This document shows, one piece after another, positions 1 through 8,283 of a stretch of DNA of 64,000 bases. This stretch comes from CAXNKH01 sp049296795. Its GTDB lineage: Bacteria; Pseudomonadota; Gammaproteobacteria; Burkholderiales; Burkholderiaceae_C. Position 1 is the stretch's first letter; each line of letters opens with the position of its first letter. A model generated the notes under the pieces. It did no database searches, was not told the origin of the DNA, and worked only from the letters and a program-made list of their open reading frames with translations. The stretch is from positions 1 to 64,000 of the forward strand of contig JBAQTC010000048.1 in NCBI GenBank assembly GCA_049296795.1, given 5' to 3'. The translations under genes and the position numbers were made by a program.

Positions 1-130
1 CAAGGAGGCCAGATAAAACCAGAGATTGAGTACACTTATCCACAGTTGCTGGGTCAAAACTCAGCAACCCGCCCTGGCTCAGTATTGGATCGGCAGGGTG
101 GCTCAATATTCAATCGGCGCCAAGACCCCG
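1..130. mobile_element. Terminus of an insertion sequence, probably IS21-like (partial)
   Basis: Two near-copies of a motif of the form GGCTCA-TATT-ATCGGC lie at about 76-94 and 100-118, the tandem terminal-repeat style seen at IS21-family ends. The neighbouring ATPase reading frame (minus strand) loses its family-like sequence near 120-130, which fits an insertion junction. No transposase is visible because the element would continue left of the window. The family assignment rests on the repeat pattern alone. Confidence 0.4.
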
Positions 131-244
131 GCCGATTTCCAGTGCCAATGTAGTCTTACCCACTTGGCGCGGCCCAACCAGTGCCACCGCAGGTGAGTGA
201 TTTACCGCATCCGAAAGTTGCGCATAAAGATTTCTTTCAATCAT
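110..244 (-). pseudogene. 5' fragment of an AAA_14 (DUF4143-type) ATPase gene, truncated
   Basis: Reading the minus strand from ATG at 244 gives a 44-residue open frame starting MIERNLYAQL and containing a Walker A motif, LVGPRQVGKTT, about 20 residues in. This N-terminal layout is typical of solitary AAA_14/DUF4143 ATPases, which are usually about 400 residues long. The frame runs into IS-like sequence and stops at 110-112. The rest of the gene, if present, lies beyond the insertion outside the window. The product would keep the P-loop but lack Walker B and the C-terminal domain, so it should not function. Confidence 0.6.
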
Positions 245-1060
245 GCTTGCAATTATGGTTGTTTATTCCAGTAATTGCAAGGATATGTATTGGCCCAATA
301 CATTCTGGACTGTGGATGCCGACCTATACAGGAATTCTATGGGTGTCACAGGTACGTTGTTCAGTGATGCTGTTTTTTGGGGTTGTGCTTGGCTGACCGA
401 CGCGGACACTTCAACCGCTCTGGCCGTGAGGAGCGGGAGGGTTTCAGCGAAATGCGTGAAGTTTTCGCTCAGGGAAACGGCCTAAACTGCGCACCATGCA
501 AATTTGGTTCACCGCAACTGCGGTTTTTTGTTGCCGTTCTGCTCCTTGTCACGTTGGCCTTCATGGTTCACCACAGGAGTCTCAAAAACCGCCAAGGATT
601 TGCACGCCAGCCAACTGATGCCATGACGGCACCAACTTTGCCGACACCTCTCCCGCAAAAAACCAGAATGGGTGGGGGTGAGAGATTGCCGTGTCCTTGT
701 GTCTGCGTTATGCGTGCGGACAGTCACAGCAAAGTCACGCAAATTCTACGCAAAGCAAGTGCGGCGTGGGCTCGCATTGCTTTTAACGTCTTGCAAACGA
801 AAACACCGTAGTTCCAAGTGAAACTACGGTGTCTGTATGGTGGTGGAGTATAGCAGCACCGCAAACACTCATCCCGAAGGTGTGAGGCTTGTTGTCCTGA
901 AAACACCCCCCGAATGAGGAAATCGGGGCGCTTCCAAGGTTTTGCTCTAACTTCCTCGCTGGTTAGGAGAAATTCCTGCCACCACGCGTGTCGGCCACTG
1001 AAGGCCAGCAGTCCTGGCAAGCATATAGCGCCATCTGTCACGCACCAAGGCAAAGACTAC
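245..1060. other. Stretch without a recognisable gene
   Basis: About 800 bases with only short, low-quality open frames on both strands; none has a family resemblance I recognise or a convincing ribosome binding site. The only clear structures are a terminator-like hairpin at 803-832 and a short 6-bp stem (CCCCGA/TCGGGG) near 908-929. It may be decayed mobile DNA next to the IS end. Confidence 0.5.
799..832 (-). terminator. Terminator-like hairpin
   Basis: A perfect 11-bp stem (803-813 with 822-832, ACACCGTAGTT and its complement) closes an 8-base loop. Read on the minus strand the stem is followed by a short T-rich run (TTTCGTTT). No intact gene upstream on that strand explains it, so it may be a relic. 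Confidence 0.45.
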
Positions 1061-1065
1061 CCAGG

Positions 1066-1103
1066 GGTTTAAAAATTTGGTAGACTTCCAGATCTTTTAA
1101 ACC
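1066..1103. promoter_or_regulatory. Operator-like dyad upstream of the HTH/ImmA gene
   Basis: Perfect 9-base arms GGTTTAAAA (1066-1074) and TTTTAAACC (1095-1103) are separated by 20 bases and end 18 bases before the ATG at 1121; an AGGAGG ribosome binding site follows at 1111-1116. A symmetric site here suits autorepression by the HTH protein encoded next, as is usual for toxin-antitoxin operons. Binding itself is inference. Confidence 0.45.
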
Positions 1104-1120
1104 AAACCCTAGGAGGTATC

Positions 1121-2200
1121 ATGATCGCAGATCGCATTCGGCAAGCACGATTGGCTGCTGGTCTGACCCTGGGTGCTTTGGGTGAAAAAGTCGGTGTCTC
1201 GCACACAGCGATCCAGAAGTACGAGAAGGGGTTGCTAACGCCTTCTTCCTCTCAACTCCTCAAGCTGGCGCGTGCCTGCGACGTCCGCACCGAATACTTC
1301 TTTCGCACCCACTCCGTCGAACTGCTTGAGCCAGAGTTCCGTAAAACGGCGGCCTTTGGCAAGACGGCACAGGATGCACTAAAGATCAAGGTCGTGGAGT
1401 TGGTGGAGAAGCGTGTGGAACTTCTCGGGGCTTTTCCAGAATTACCTCTATTGGTGTTCGCCCCTCCGGTCGGACTCCCTGAACACATCCAGGCGCTGGA
1501 TGAGATCGAAGCACTTGCCGACCAGGCCCGCAACGCTTGGCAGTTGGGAATGAACCCCATTGGAGACCTCACAGACACCCTTGAAGGTCTTGGTCTGCTG
1601 GTCATTGTCGTTGATGAAGAACACCCAGGGTTCTCTGGCCTGACCGCCAAAGCCCGCACCGACGATGGTCGGGAATTCCCGATCGTGGCCGTCTCAAAAC
1701 GGTGGCCAGGCGATCGGCAGCGGTTTACGCTGGCTCACGAACTGGGGCATTTGCTGCTTGAGGGACGGCTGGCTGTTGGCCTTGATGAGGAAAAGGCCTG
1801 CGACCGGTTCGCGGGGGCCTTCTTGGCACCACGCGTGGCCGTGCATCAATTGCTTGGGCAGCAGCGCCACGCGCTGGAGTGGCAGGAGCTCTATGTGCTC
1901 AAGCATGAGTTCGGCCTATCGATGTCTGGATGGCTGCAACGAGCCAAGCAGTGTGGCGTGATCACCGATGCTGCACATCTCATGATGTTCAAACGCTTTT
2001 CGGCCAAGGGCTGGCGCAAGAACGAACCCGGAAATCCATTACCTCAGGAACACCCCCGACTCTTCGATCAGTTGGTATACCGCGCTCTGGCAGAGCAATA
2101 CATCTCTGAAGCCAAAGCAGCGGAACTGCTGGGCATCCCGATGATGCGCTTCCACAAAGAACGTCAGTTGGAGTCATCGGATGCGGTTGCTCATCAGTGA
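1121..2200 (+). CDS. XRE-type HTH regulator fused to ImmA/IrrE metallopeptidase domain
   Basis: The 359-residue protein begins with an XRE helix-turn-helix (about residues 5-60, with VSHTAIQKYEKG) followed by an ImmA/IrrE (DUF955, COG2856) domain carrying a zinc-peptidase HELGH motif at residues 206-210. The start is set by AGGAGG at 1111-1116, five bases ahead. The next gene, a PIN-domain protein, overlaps its 3' end by 20 bases, so the two are co-translated. HTH-ImmA proteins paired with a small nuclease-like partner are predicted toxin-antitoxin systems, with the HTH protein as antitoxin and autoregulator. The same domain pair also occurs in phage repressor-cleaving proteases, so the role is probable rather than certain. 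Confidence 0.85.
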   Translation: MIADRIRQARLAAGLTLGALGEKVGVSHTAIQKYEKGLLTPSSSQLLKLARACDVRTEYFFRTHSVELLEPEFRKTAAFGKTAQDALKIKVVELVEKRVELLGAFPELPLLVFAPPVGLPEHIQALDEIEALADQARNAWQLGMNPIGDLTDTLEGLGLLVIVVDEEHPGFSGLTAKARTDDGREFPIVAVSKRWPGDRQRFTLAHELGHLLLEGRLAVGLDEEKACDRFAGAFLAPRVAVHQLLGQQRHALEWQELYVLKHEFGLSMSGWLQRAKQCGVITDAAHLMMFKRFSAKGWRKNEPGNPLPQEHPRLFDQLVYRALAEQYISEAKAAELLGIPMMRFHKERQLESSDAVAHQ

Positions 2201-2690
2201 TGCCAATATTTTGATCGACATGGAAGCCGGGGCGTTGATGGGCACGCTCTTTCAGCTTCCCATGCAGTTCGGCATCCCTGACCTGCTGTATTACGAAGAA
2301 ATTGAACCGGGCAGCCCAGGACTTGAAAACCTGGGCCTACAAATCATGGAGGTCAGCGGCGACTTCGTGGCGTATGCCCAGCAGTTGCCAGCCCAGCACA
2401 ATCATCTGCTTCCAGCGAAAAACGGTCCCAAGCCCAGTCACAACGACTACTTAGCTCTGGCACTTGCGAAGCAAGAGGTCTGCACCCTGCTGACGGGTGA
2501 CACCAATTTGCGAATTGTCGCCAACAAGGAGCAGGTCAACGTCATGGGCACCATTGGGCTGTTGTGCGCCATGATTGAAAACCAGTTGCTGACGGTCGAC
2601 GACGCCTTCAAGGCGCTTGACAGAATGAAGCTTGGTAAGCGCCGGTTGCCCTGGCCAGAAGCCGAAAAAATGCTCAACGCCTTGCGCTGA
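2181..2690 (+). CDS. PIN-domain-like protein, probable toxin of the pair
   Basis: This 169-residue protein has PIN-domain hallmarks: an N-terminal strand with acidic residues (ISDANILIDME), a central NDYLALALAK helix and a LLTGDTNLR segment that supplies further acidic positions. PIN proteins are Mg-dependent ribonucleases. It overlaps the upstream HTH/ImmA gene by 20 bases, the arrangement of a coupled toxin. It is slightly longer than VapC toxins (about 130 residues) and may belong to a DUF4411-like group; I cannot settle the subfamily. Nuclease activity and toxicity are inferred. Confidence 0.7.
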   Translation: MRLLISDANILIDMEAGALMGTLFQLPMQFGIPDLLYYEEIEPGSPGLENLGLQIMEVSGDFVAYAQQLPAQHNHLLPAKNGPKPSHNDYLALALAKQEVCTLLTGDTNLRIVANKEQVNVMGTIGLLCAMIENQLLTVDDAFKALDRMKLGKRRLPWPEAEKMLNALR

Positions 2691-2737
2691 GCACAACATC
2701 CACGGCGACGGAACAGCCACTAATTTCGCGCACGTTC

Positions 2738-2767
2738 GATCTCCATACGTTTTGCTGTATGGAGATC
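2738..2767. repeat. Perfect inverted repeat downstream of the PIN gene
   Basis: Arms GATCTCCATAC (2738-2748) and GTATGGAGATC (2757-2767) enclose an 8-base loop. No T-run follows on either strand, so it is not a clear intrinsic terminator. It lies between the toxin-like gene and the converging copper operon, and could be a bidirectional transcription barrier or a scar of a mobile element. Confidence 0.5.
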
Positions 2768-2874
2768 ACCGATGCCAATCAAATACTGCCGTTCCGGCCT
2801 TCTATTCTGACCAAGTCAGCCAACGAATCTAGGACCACTAAGACTGCTGGCGTAGCTACCAAACCAAAAAATTC

Positions 2875-3219
2875 TTAACGAGCGCCCTTGAGATCAGTAA
2901 CGATCATTTTCCCCCCTTCATTGATGACCATGAATTCGACCTTATCACCAGGCTTCACATTGGCGAGTAACGCTTTGTCTTTGGCTGTAAACACCATGGT
3001 CATGCCGGGCATGTCCATGTGCTTAATGGGGCCGTGTTTGATGGTGACTTTGCCAGCCTCAAGGTCTATTTTCTTGACTTCGCCTTCGGTCATCGACGCA
3101 GCGGGCTGCGACATATCCATCTTGCTGTGATCCATGGTGGTCTGTGCCATGCTGCTCACAGGCAGCGCGATGCCCAAGGCCAAGGCGGAAACGGTGGTGA
3201 TTTTCTGGATGATGTTCAT
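2875..3219 (-). CDS. CusF-like periplasmic copper-binding protein
   Basis: The 114-residue protein has an N-terminal signal peptide (to about residue 25, SSMAQ) and a CusF beta-barrel domain. CusF proteins bind Cu(I)/Ag(I) in the periplasm and hand it to efflux pumps. Expected ligands are visible at His62, Met73 and Met75 (MPGMTM). The Trp that caps the metal in E. coli CusF is here Met70, a variation of interest for affinity. It is the last gene of the minus-strand copper operon; its ATG follows the DUF411 stop by 2 bases, with GAGGA as ribosome binding site inside the end of that gene. Confidence 0.85.
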   Translation of the reverse strand: MNIIQKITTVSALALGIALPVSSMAQTTMDHSKMDMSQPAASMTEGEVKKIDLEAGKVTIKHGPIKHMDMPGMTMVFTAKDKALLANVKPGDKVEFMVINEGGKMIVTDLKGAR

Positions 3220-3221
3220 GG

Positions 3222-3710
3222 TTATCCTCGTGGGTAGGTGTTGAAAACAGTGGTGCTGCCGTCGCGCTGGATTAGCAGCACCTGATACGCATCGCGTCGG
3301 TTGTCATAGGATGGACCGTCCATGCCTGGCGACCCAACCGGCATGCCTGGCACTGACAGTCCCAAGGCTTTGGGTTTTTCTTTGAGTAGGCGTTGGATGT
3401 CCGCAGCGGGCACGTGGCCCTCGATCACATAGCCCTGGATCAATGCCGTGTGGCAAGAGCCAAATTTCTGCGGCATACCAAGGCGTGCGCGTGCGGCGTT
3501 GTTGCCTTGGTCAATCACAGTGGTCGCAAAACCATTCTTTTCGAGGTGCGCAATCCAGTCTTTGCAGCAGCCACAATTGGGGTCTTTCCAGACCTGCAAA
3601 GTTGCCGGTGCGGCGTAAGCGGTCATGCTTAAAGGGGCCAGTGCCAGCAAGGCGATGCCCGCGAGGCAGGCGCGCCGGGTGGCGAAAACAATCGAGTGCT
3701 GTCGGGACAT
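3222..3710 (-). CDS. DUF411 family metal-binding protein
   Basis: This 162-residue secreted protein has a long signal region (residues 1-33, ending AYA) and a DUF411 domain with the cysteine motif NCGCCKDW near residue 45, a further CHT and a downstream GHVPAADI segment. DUF411 proteins occur next to copper and silver resistance genes and are thought to bind metal in the periplasm; the biochemical role is unresolved. It lies between the cupredoxin and CusF genes in a tightly packed operon. Confidence 0.8.
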   Translation of the reverse strand: MSRQHSIVFATRRACLAGIALLALAPLSMTAYAAPATLQVWKDPNCGCCKDWIAHLEKNGFATTVIDQGNNAARARLGMPQKFGSCHTALIQGYVIEGHVPAADIQRLLKEKPKALGLSVPGMPVGSPGMDGPSYDNRRDAYQVLLIQRDGSTTVFNTYPRG

Positions 3711-3736
3711 GTGGCGCTCCTTTTTAATCGCTCAAA

Positions 3737-4231
3737 CTATTTCTTATTAACCTTGACCTGACCCTTCATACCGGCCTCGTAATGACCTGGCATCAGGCAG
3801 GCAAAATTCACAGCTCCTGCTTTTGTGAACTGCCAGACGATTTCCCCCTGCTTTCCAGGAGCCAGCGTGACTTTGCTGGGTTCATCGTGTTCCATATCTG
3901 GAAACTTGCGCATCTGCTCCAGGTGTTCCAGCAATTCCTGCTGGGTACCCAAACTCAATTCATGTTTGACCTGGCCTTTGTTTTTGACGATGAAGCGCAC
4001 CGTCTCGCCCTGCTTGACTTGAATATCGGCTGGCGTGTAGCGCATGTTGTCCGTCATCTCGATGGTGACGGTTCGGCTGGCCTTGCTGGCCACGCCGGGT
4101 TTTCCAATTGCCGTCTCGTCGCTACCGTGTCCGTGGCCACCAGCATGGGTGCCACCGGCAAAAGCAGCACTGGACAACGCCAGCGCGGCGATCAAGGTCA
4201 AGGGCCAAAGGGTGCGGGTCATCTGGGTCAT
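3737..4231 (-). CDS. Periplasmic cupredoxin (plastocyanin/azurin-like, CopI-type)
   Basis: A 164-residue exported blue-copper-like protein. After a signal peptide (about residues 1-25, AFAGG) comes a His/Gly-rich segment and one cupredoxin domain. A full type-1 copper ligand set is present: His90, Cys145, His150 and Met155 (CLMPGHYEAGM). The start at 4231 is preferred over an upstream in-frame one because GGAG lies 9 bases before it and the signal peptide then begins correctly. Similar proteins protect against copper, probably by periplasmic sequestration or electron transfer with the neighbouring multicopper oxidase. Confidence 0.85.
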   Translation of the reverse strand: MTQMTRTLWPLTLIAALALSSAAFAGGTHAGGHGHGSDETAIGKPGVASKASRTVTIEMTDNMRYTPADIQVKQGETVRFIVKNKGQVKHELSLGTQQELLEHLEQMRKFPDMEHDEPSKVTLAPGKQGEIVWQFTKAGAVNFACLMPGHYEAGMKGQVKVNKK

Positions 4232-4262
4232 TGCAATTTCTCCTGGGTTAAATGAAAGCGGA

Positions 4263-5678
4263 TCAGTGGTTCTCATGGCCACTGCTGGGTTTGCGCACCT
4301 TCACTTCCGTTGGGGTGGGCGGTTTCTGGATACGTGGCATGGATTGCCCGCCTTCCGACTTGAAGCGGGCGGGTTCGGCCAGTGGCCCGGTGTATTCGTG
4401 CGCCACCGTGCCCTCCGGGTGCTTGAACCACCCCGGATTGCTGTAGTCACCAGGCTTTTGGTCACGACGTACCTTAAGCACGCTGAACATGCCGCCCATC
4501 TCGACCGATCCGAACGGGCCCTCGCCGGTCATCATGGGCGCGGTGTTGTCAGGAATGGGCATTTCCATCTCGGTCATGTCGGCCATGCCACGCTCGCCCA
4601 TCACCATGTAGTCAGGAATCAAGGAATTAATCTTCTTGGCGATCCCACGATGATCAACTCCGATGAGCGTGGGCACGTTGTGGCCCATGGCATTCATGGT
4701 GTGGTGGCTCTTGTGGCAGTGGAAGGCCCAGTCGCCTTCCTCGTCGGCGAGAAATTCGATCTGCCGCATTTGGCCGACCGCGACATCGGTGGTGACCTCG
4801 TACCAGCGAGTGCTCTTGGGAGTTGGCCCGCCATCTGTGCCAGTGACGAGAAACTCGTGCCCGTGCAGGTGGATCGGGTGGTTGGTCATCGTCAGGTTGC
4901 CGATACGAATGCGAACCTTGTCGTTCAACCGCACATTCAATGAATCGATGCCGGGAAAGATTCGGCTGTTCCAGCTCCACAGGTTGAAGTCCAGCATCGT
5001 CATGATCTTGGGCGTGTAGCTCCCAGGGTCGATGTCGTAGGCGTTGAGTAGGAAACAAAAATCCCGGTTCACTTCATCGATCAGCGGATGCTTGGCCTTG
5101 GGGTGCGTGATCCAGAAGCCCATCATGCCCATGGCCATCTGCGTCATTTCATCCGCGTGTGGGTGATACATGAAGGTGCCGGGACGACGCGCGACAAATT
5201 CATACACAAAAGTTTTACCTGGTTGAATGGCGGGTTGATTCAGTCCAGCAACCCCATCCATACCATTGGGCAAGCGTTGTCCATGCCAGTGAATGCTGGT
5301 GTGCTCAGGGAGCTTGTTCGTCACAAAGATCCGCACGCGGTCGCCCTCGACCACTTCGATGGTGGGGCCTGGGCTTTGCCCGTTGTAGCCCCACAGGTGG
5401 GCCTTGAAGCCTGGGGCCATCTCGCGCACCACTGGCTCGGCCACCAAGTGAAACTCTTTGACGCCGTTGTTCATACGCCAGGGCAAAGTCCAACCGTTGA
5501 GTGTCACCACCGGGTTGTATGAGCGCCCAGTATTGGGCACCAGTGGCGGCATGGTGTCAGGGCTGGTTTGAATGACGGGCTCTGGCAAGGCTGCAAGTGC
5601 CACGCGGCTCACAGCACTGGCTGCAACTGCACCACCGGCGATACTGGCCAATCGAAAAAAATCTCTTCTGGATGTCAT
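4263..5678 (-). CDS. Periplasmic multicopper oxidase (CopA/CueO-like copper resistance)
   Basis: The 471-residue protein begins with a Tat signal (SRRDFFRLA) expected for an enzyme exported folded with copper. All four copper-binding blocks are present: HWHGQ, YHPHADE, HPIHLHGHEF and HCHKSHHTMNAM, giving the type 1 and trinuclear centres. Multicopper oxidases of this group oxidise Cu(I) to less toxic Cu(II) using oxygen. The Met-rich stretch near the C-terminus (about residues 345-390, MGERGMADMTEMEMP) is like the cuprous-binding segments of resistance oxidases. It is flanked by TolC and cupredoxin genes in one operon. Confidence 0.9.
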   Translation of the reverse strand: MTSRRDFFRLASIAGGAVAASAVSRVALAALPEPVIQTSPDTMPPLVPNTGRSYNPVVTLNGWTLPWRMNNGVKEFHLVAEPVVREMAPGFKAHLWGYNGQSPGPTIEVVEGDRVRIFVTNKLPEHTSIHWHGQRLPNGMDGVAGLNQPAIQPGKTFVYEFVARRPGTFMYHPHADEMTQMAMGMMGFWITHPKAKHPLIDEVNRDFCFLLNAYDIDPGSYTPKIMTMLDFNLWSWNSRIFPGIDSLNVRLNDKVRIRIGNLTMTNHPIHLHGHEFLVTGTDGGPTPKSTRWYEVTTDVAVGQMRQIEFLADEEGDWAFHCHKSHHTMNAMGHNVPTLIGVDHRGIAKKINSLIPDYMVMGERGMADMTEMEMPIPDNTAPMMTGEGPFGSVEMGGMFSVLKVRRDQKPGDYSNPGWFKHPEGTVAHEYTGPLAEPARFKSEGGQSMPRIQKPPTPTEVKVRKPSSGHENH

Positions 5679-5694
5679 TGCTTTACTCTCGTGT

Positions 5695-7128
5695 TCAATG
5701 TCCAGCCGCGCCAGCGCTAGGCGCGCTGGTCATCACGGACAGGGAGGTCATAGTGGGGCGGCCGATCAACGATGCCTGCAAGGCTGCGTCCGCCAGCCAG
5801 TACTGCTGCTGCGCAGCGATGGCGGCGGTCACGGTGCCGACTTGATCACGAGCATCGGCCATCAGCTCAAAGACACCAATCAGCATGCCGTTGTAACGAA
5901 GCTGGTTTTCTTCGGAGATCACACGGCGCACGGGCAGCACTTCATCCCGGTAATGCTTGGCCACATCAAATGATGTGCGATAGGCCGAATAACTCTCGCG
6001 CAAGTGCGAGCCCGCCGCGCGCACCGTGGCCTCCAGTTGATTGGCCGCCGCGAGCGTGCGGGCATTCCACGCATCGCGCTGCATGCCGCCCCAGTCGAAA
6101 ATTGGTAAGCGAACCGCCACCTCGAATCCGCGCGGTTCGGTTCGGGTTCCTGCGGCGTTGTCAAATACCGTATTGCGCCGCGCGGTCAGTTCGATGTCGG
6201 TGAAGCTGGTGATGATGTTCAAGCCTTGTGCCTTGCCCGCGCCAGCCAGTGCGCTTTGCGCCAAACGAATGTCCAGACGACCATTCGTCGCCAATGCGCC
6301 GACCGTATTTGGTTCGAGCGGCGCTTTGGGCAAATCGGGCAGACGTTCGGGCAGTTGGAGTTGTTGCCCCTGCGCCTCATCAAGCCCCAGCAAACGAATC
6401 AGCTCCTCCCGGCTCGCGGTCGCTTGGTGTTGGGCCGTCGCCAGGCGGGTAGCGGCATCGGCATAGAAAGATTGCTCACGGGCACGACTGATGCGGTTGA
6501 AGTTGCCTACCGACTGCATGCGCCGCGCGAGTTCGGCACCTGCCTCGGCGCTTTCAAACACCTGTCGCGCGTAGCTCAGGGCCTGCTGAGCCGCCACGGC
6601 ACGCACCCAGGCTTGGCGTACCTGCGTCACGCGATCCACCACCTCAGCAGAAAGACGGAATTGCGCCTGCTCAATGCGGCGCTCGGCGATGCCCGTGCGG
6701 GCAGGCAAGGTCAAGAGATCCAGCAGACCAAACGAGAGCGAGCGCGCCAACTCCAGCTCATCACCAACCACCATGCGCTCAAAACTGAAGATGGGGTTGG
6801 CAATGCGGCCGACCTGTGCGGCGTCGGCGGACTCCGCCCAACCTTGCGCCAGCAGGGCTTGCAAGGCGTGGCTGTTGGTCAATGCGAGCTGCACAGCTTC
6901 TTTCTGCCCAAGGGGTTTTGCCAGCAATTGGGCAGCGAGCTGTGCGCGTTGCTCACGTTCCTGATTGCTTTGGGCCAAGCTCAATTGCCCGTCAGTGAAG
7001 CCGGTGGTCTCGGTATTGACGCGGTTCACGTTCTGCTCAAGGCTGACGCTGGCACAGCCAGACAAAACCCCGATAGCAACCACGGACACCGCCAGCTTGG
7101 CGCGATGAGATGAGAGCAAGCGCTTCAT
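5695..7128 (-). CDS. TolC-family outer membrane efflux lipoprotein
   Basis: A 477-residue outer membrane factor with a lipoprotein signal (lipobox VLSGC at about residues 21-25) and two helical TolC-type repeats. TolC proteins form the outer-membrane channel of tripartite pumps. Unlike the cusC and czcC genes further on, this operon has no RND or adaptor partner; TolC next to a multicopper oxidase is a known arrangement in proteobacterial copper operons. Its ATG overlaps the stop of the upstream small gene (ATGA at 7125-7128), so they are coupled. Confidence 0.85.
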   Translation of the reverse strand: MKRLLSSHRAKLAVSVVAIGVLSGCASVSLEQNVNRVNTETTGFTDGQLSLAQSNQEREQRAQLAAQLLAKPLGQKEAVQLALTNSHALQALLAQGWAESADAAQVGRIANPIFSFERMVVGDELELARSLSFGLLDLLTLPARTGIAERRIEQAQFRLSAEVVDRVTQVRQAWVRAVAAQQALSYARQVFESAEAGAELARRMQSVGNFNRISRAREQSFYADAATRLATAQHQATASREELIRLLGLDEAQGQQLQLPERLPDLPKAPLEPNTVGALATNGRLDIRLAQSALAGAGKAQGLNIITSFTDIELTARRNTVFDNAAGTRTEPRGFEVAVRLPIFDWGGMQRDAWNARTLAAANQLEATVRAAGSHLRESYSAYRTSFDVAKHYRDEVLPVRRVISEENQLRYNGMLIGVFELMADARDQVGTVTAAIAAQQQYWLADAALQASLIGRPTMTSLSVMTSAPSAGAAGH

Positions 7129-7442
7129 TGCTTGCCTCCCTCATGGTGACCGGCATGCGGATTGGCCGCCGGTGGCGTATCGGGCGCTGGCTGTCCAGTT
7201 GCGGCTTCCTTGGCGTAGGCGCGCCAGCCGCCAATCCGGCCAACCCGGTCATTGGCCTCACGCCAGGACTGCACCGCCTGATCGGTGTAGCCCTGATAAC
7301 TCGCCAATGCAGAGGCGTACTGCAACTTGGTCGGCAATGGATTGGCCTGAATTTTTTCCACTGGCGCGGCCAGTGCGGCACCGGTAGCCAGCACGCAGAG
7401 CCACGGCAACAGACTTCTGGACAGGGACGAAGGGTTTGGCAT
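7125..7442 (-). CDS. Small periplasmic protein of copper operon, unknown function
   Basis: This 105-residue protein has a signal peptide (ending ALAAP, about residue 27) and a short helical domain with YQGYTDQAVQSWREAND, ending in a His-containing tail (HAGHHEGGK) that could bind metal. It is the first gene of the minus-strand copper operon, with AGGAG ahead of the ATG at 7442; a GTG directly upstream at 7445 is an alternative. I do not recognise a characterised family. Confidence 0.7.
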   Translation of the reverse strand: MPNPSSLSRSLLPWLCVLATGAALAAPVEKIQANPLPTKLQYASALASYQGYTDQAVQSWREANDRVGRIGGWRAYAKEAATGQPAPDTPPAANPHAGHHEGGKQ

Positions 7443-7516
7443 CACCGCAGGCTCCTTTCAATTTGTTGAAACATGAGAAGAGTTTGGGCCACCACCCCTG
7501 TCAGGAGGGTGATTCC

Positions 7517-7538
7517 AAGATGACATTTATGTCATCTT
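7517..7538. promoter_or_regulatory. CopR/CusR-type operator between divergent copper operon and copRS
   Basis: A perfect 10+10 dyad AAGATGACAT-TT-ATGTCATCTT sits in the 154-base divergent region. It contains the core TGACATTTATGTCATC (7521-7536), which recurs in variant form at 10980-10995 and 17633-17648. CopR/CusR response regulators bind such dyads in copper operons. A weaker GACA-6-TGTC follows at 7551-7564. Confidence 0.7.
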
Positions 7539-7596
7539 GCTGCCATAAAGACAAAATTCTGTCAGACTAACCGGTAGAAATAGATGGAGCAGGCCC

Positions 7597-8283
7597 GTGA
7601 AAATATTGATCGTTGAAGACGAACCGAAAACCGGCGAATACCTGCGCCAAGGGTTGAATGAAGCCGGTTTTGTCGCGGATTTGGCGGCCACTGGCAGTGA
7701 CGGGCTGCACCTGGCGTTGCATGGCGAATACGACCTAGTGATCCTGGACGTGATGCTGCCGGAACTGGATGGCTGGCAGGTGCTGGCATCACTGCGGCGG
7801 CGCGGGCTGGAAATGCCGGTGCTGTTTCTGACCGCCCGCGATCAGGTGGAAGACCGTGTGAAGGGGCTGGAGTTGGGAGCCGACGATTACCTAGTCAAAC
7901 CGTTTTCTTTTGCCGAGCTGTTGGCCCGCGTGCGCACCATCCTGCGGCGTGGACGAGGCGGCGGACTGGACAGCAATGTCCTGCGCGTGGCCGATCTGGA
8001 GCTGGACTTGCTGCGCCGCCGCGTCACGCGAGGCGGAAAGCGCATTGACCTGACGGCCAAGGAGTTCGGTTTGCTGGAATTGCTGATGCGCCGTCAAGGC
8101 GAAGTGCTGCCGCGCTCATTGATTGCCTCGCAGGTGTGGGACATGAATTTCGATTCGGACACCAATGTCATCGAGGTGGCCATGCGCCGACTGCGACTGA
8201 AGGTTGACGACGGGCAGCCCGTTAAATTAATCCAGACAGTGCGAGGTATGGGCTACGTGCTGGAAGTGCCGCAGGAGCCTTGA
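7597..8283 (+). CDS. copR: Copper-responsive OmpR-family response regulator (CopR/CusR-like)
   Basis: The 228-residue protein has a receiver domain (residues 1-115) with phosphoacceptor Asp51 in DLVILDVMLP and the switch lysine in YLVKPFSF, followed by an OmpR/PhoB winged helix (about 130-225, ending RGMGYVLE). The start is a GTG at 7597. The sequence is close in pattern to CusR/CopR regulators. The kinase gene begins directly after its stop codon. Its likely targets are the operators at 7517-7538, 10980-10995 and 17633-17648. Confidence 0.88.
   Translation: MKILIVEDEPKTGEYLRQGLNEAGFVADLAATGSDGLHLALHGEYDLVILDVMLPELDGWQVLASLRRRGLEMPVLFLTARDQVEDRVKGLELGADDYLVKPFSFAELLARVRTILRRGRGGGLDSNVLRVADLELDLLRRRVTRGGKRIDLTAKEFGLLELLMRRQGEVLPRSLIASQVWDMNFDSDTNVIEVAMRRLRLKVDDGQPVKLIQTVRGMGYVLEVPQEP

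Noticed and set aside
377..811. 144-codon open frame on the plus strand near the left edge
   Set aside because: No recognisable domain, poor start region; a hydrophobic stretch alone is not enough to call it a gene.
4044..4943. 299-codon open frame on the plus strand
   Set aside because: Antisense to the multicopper oxidase and cupredoxin genes, whose metal ligands are intact.
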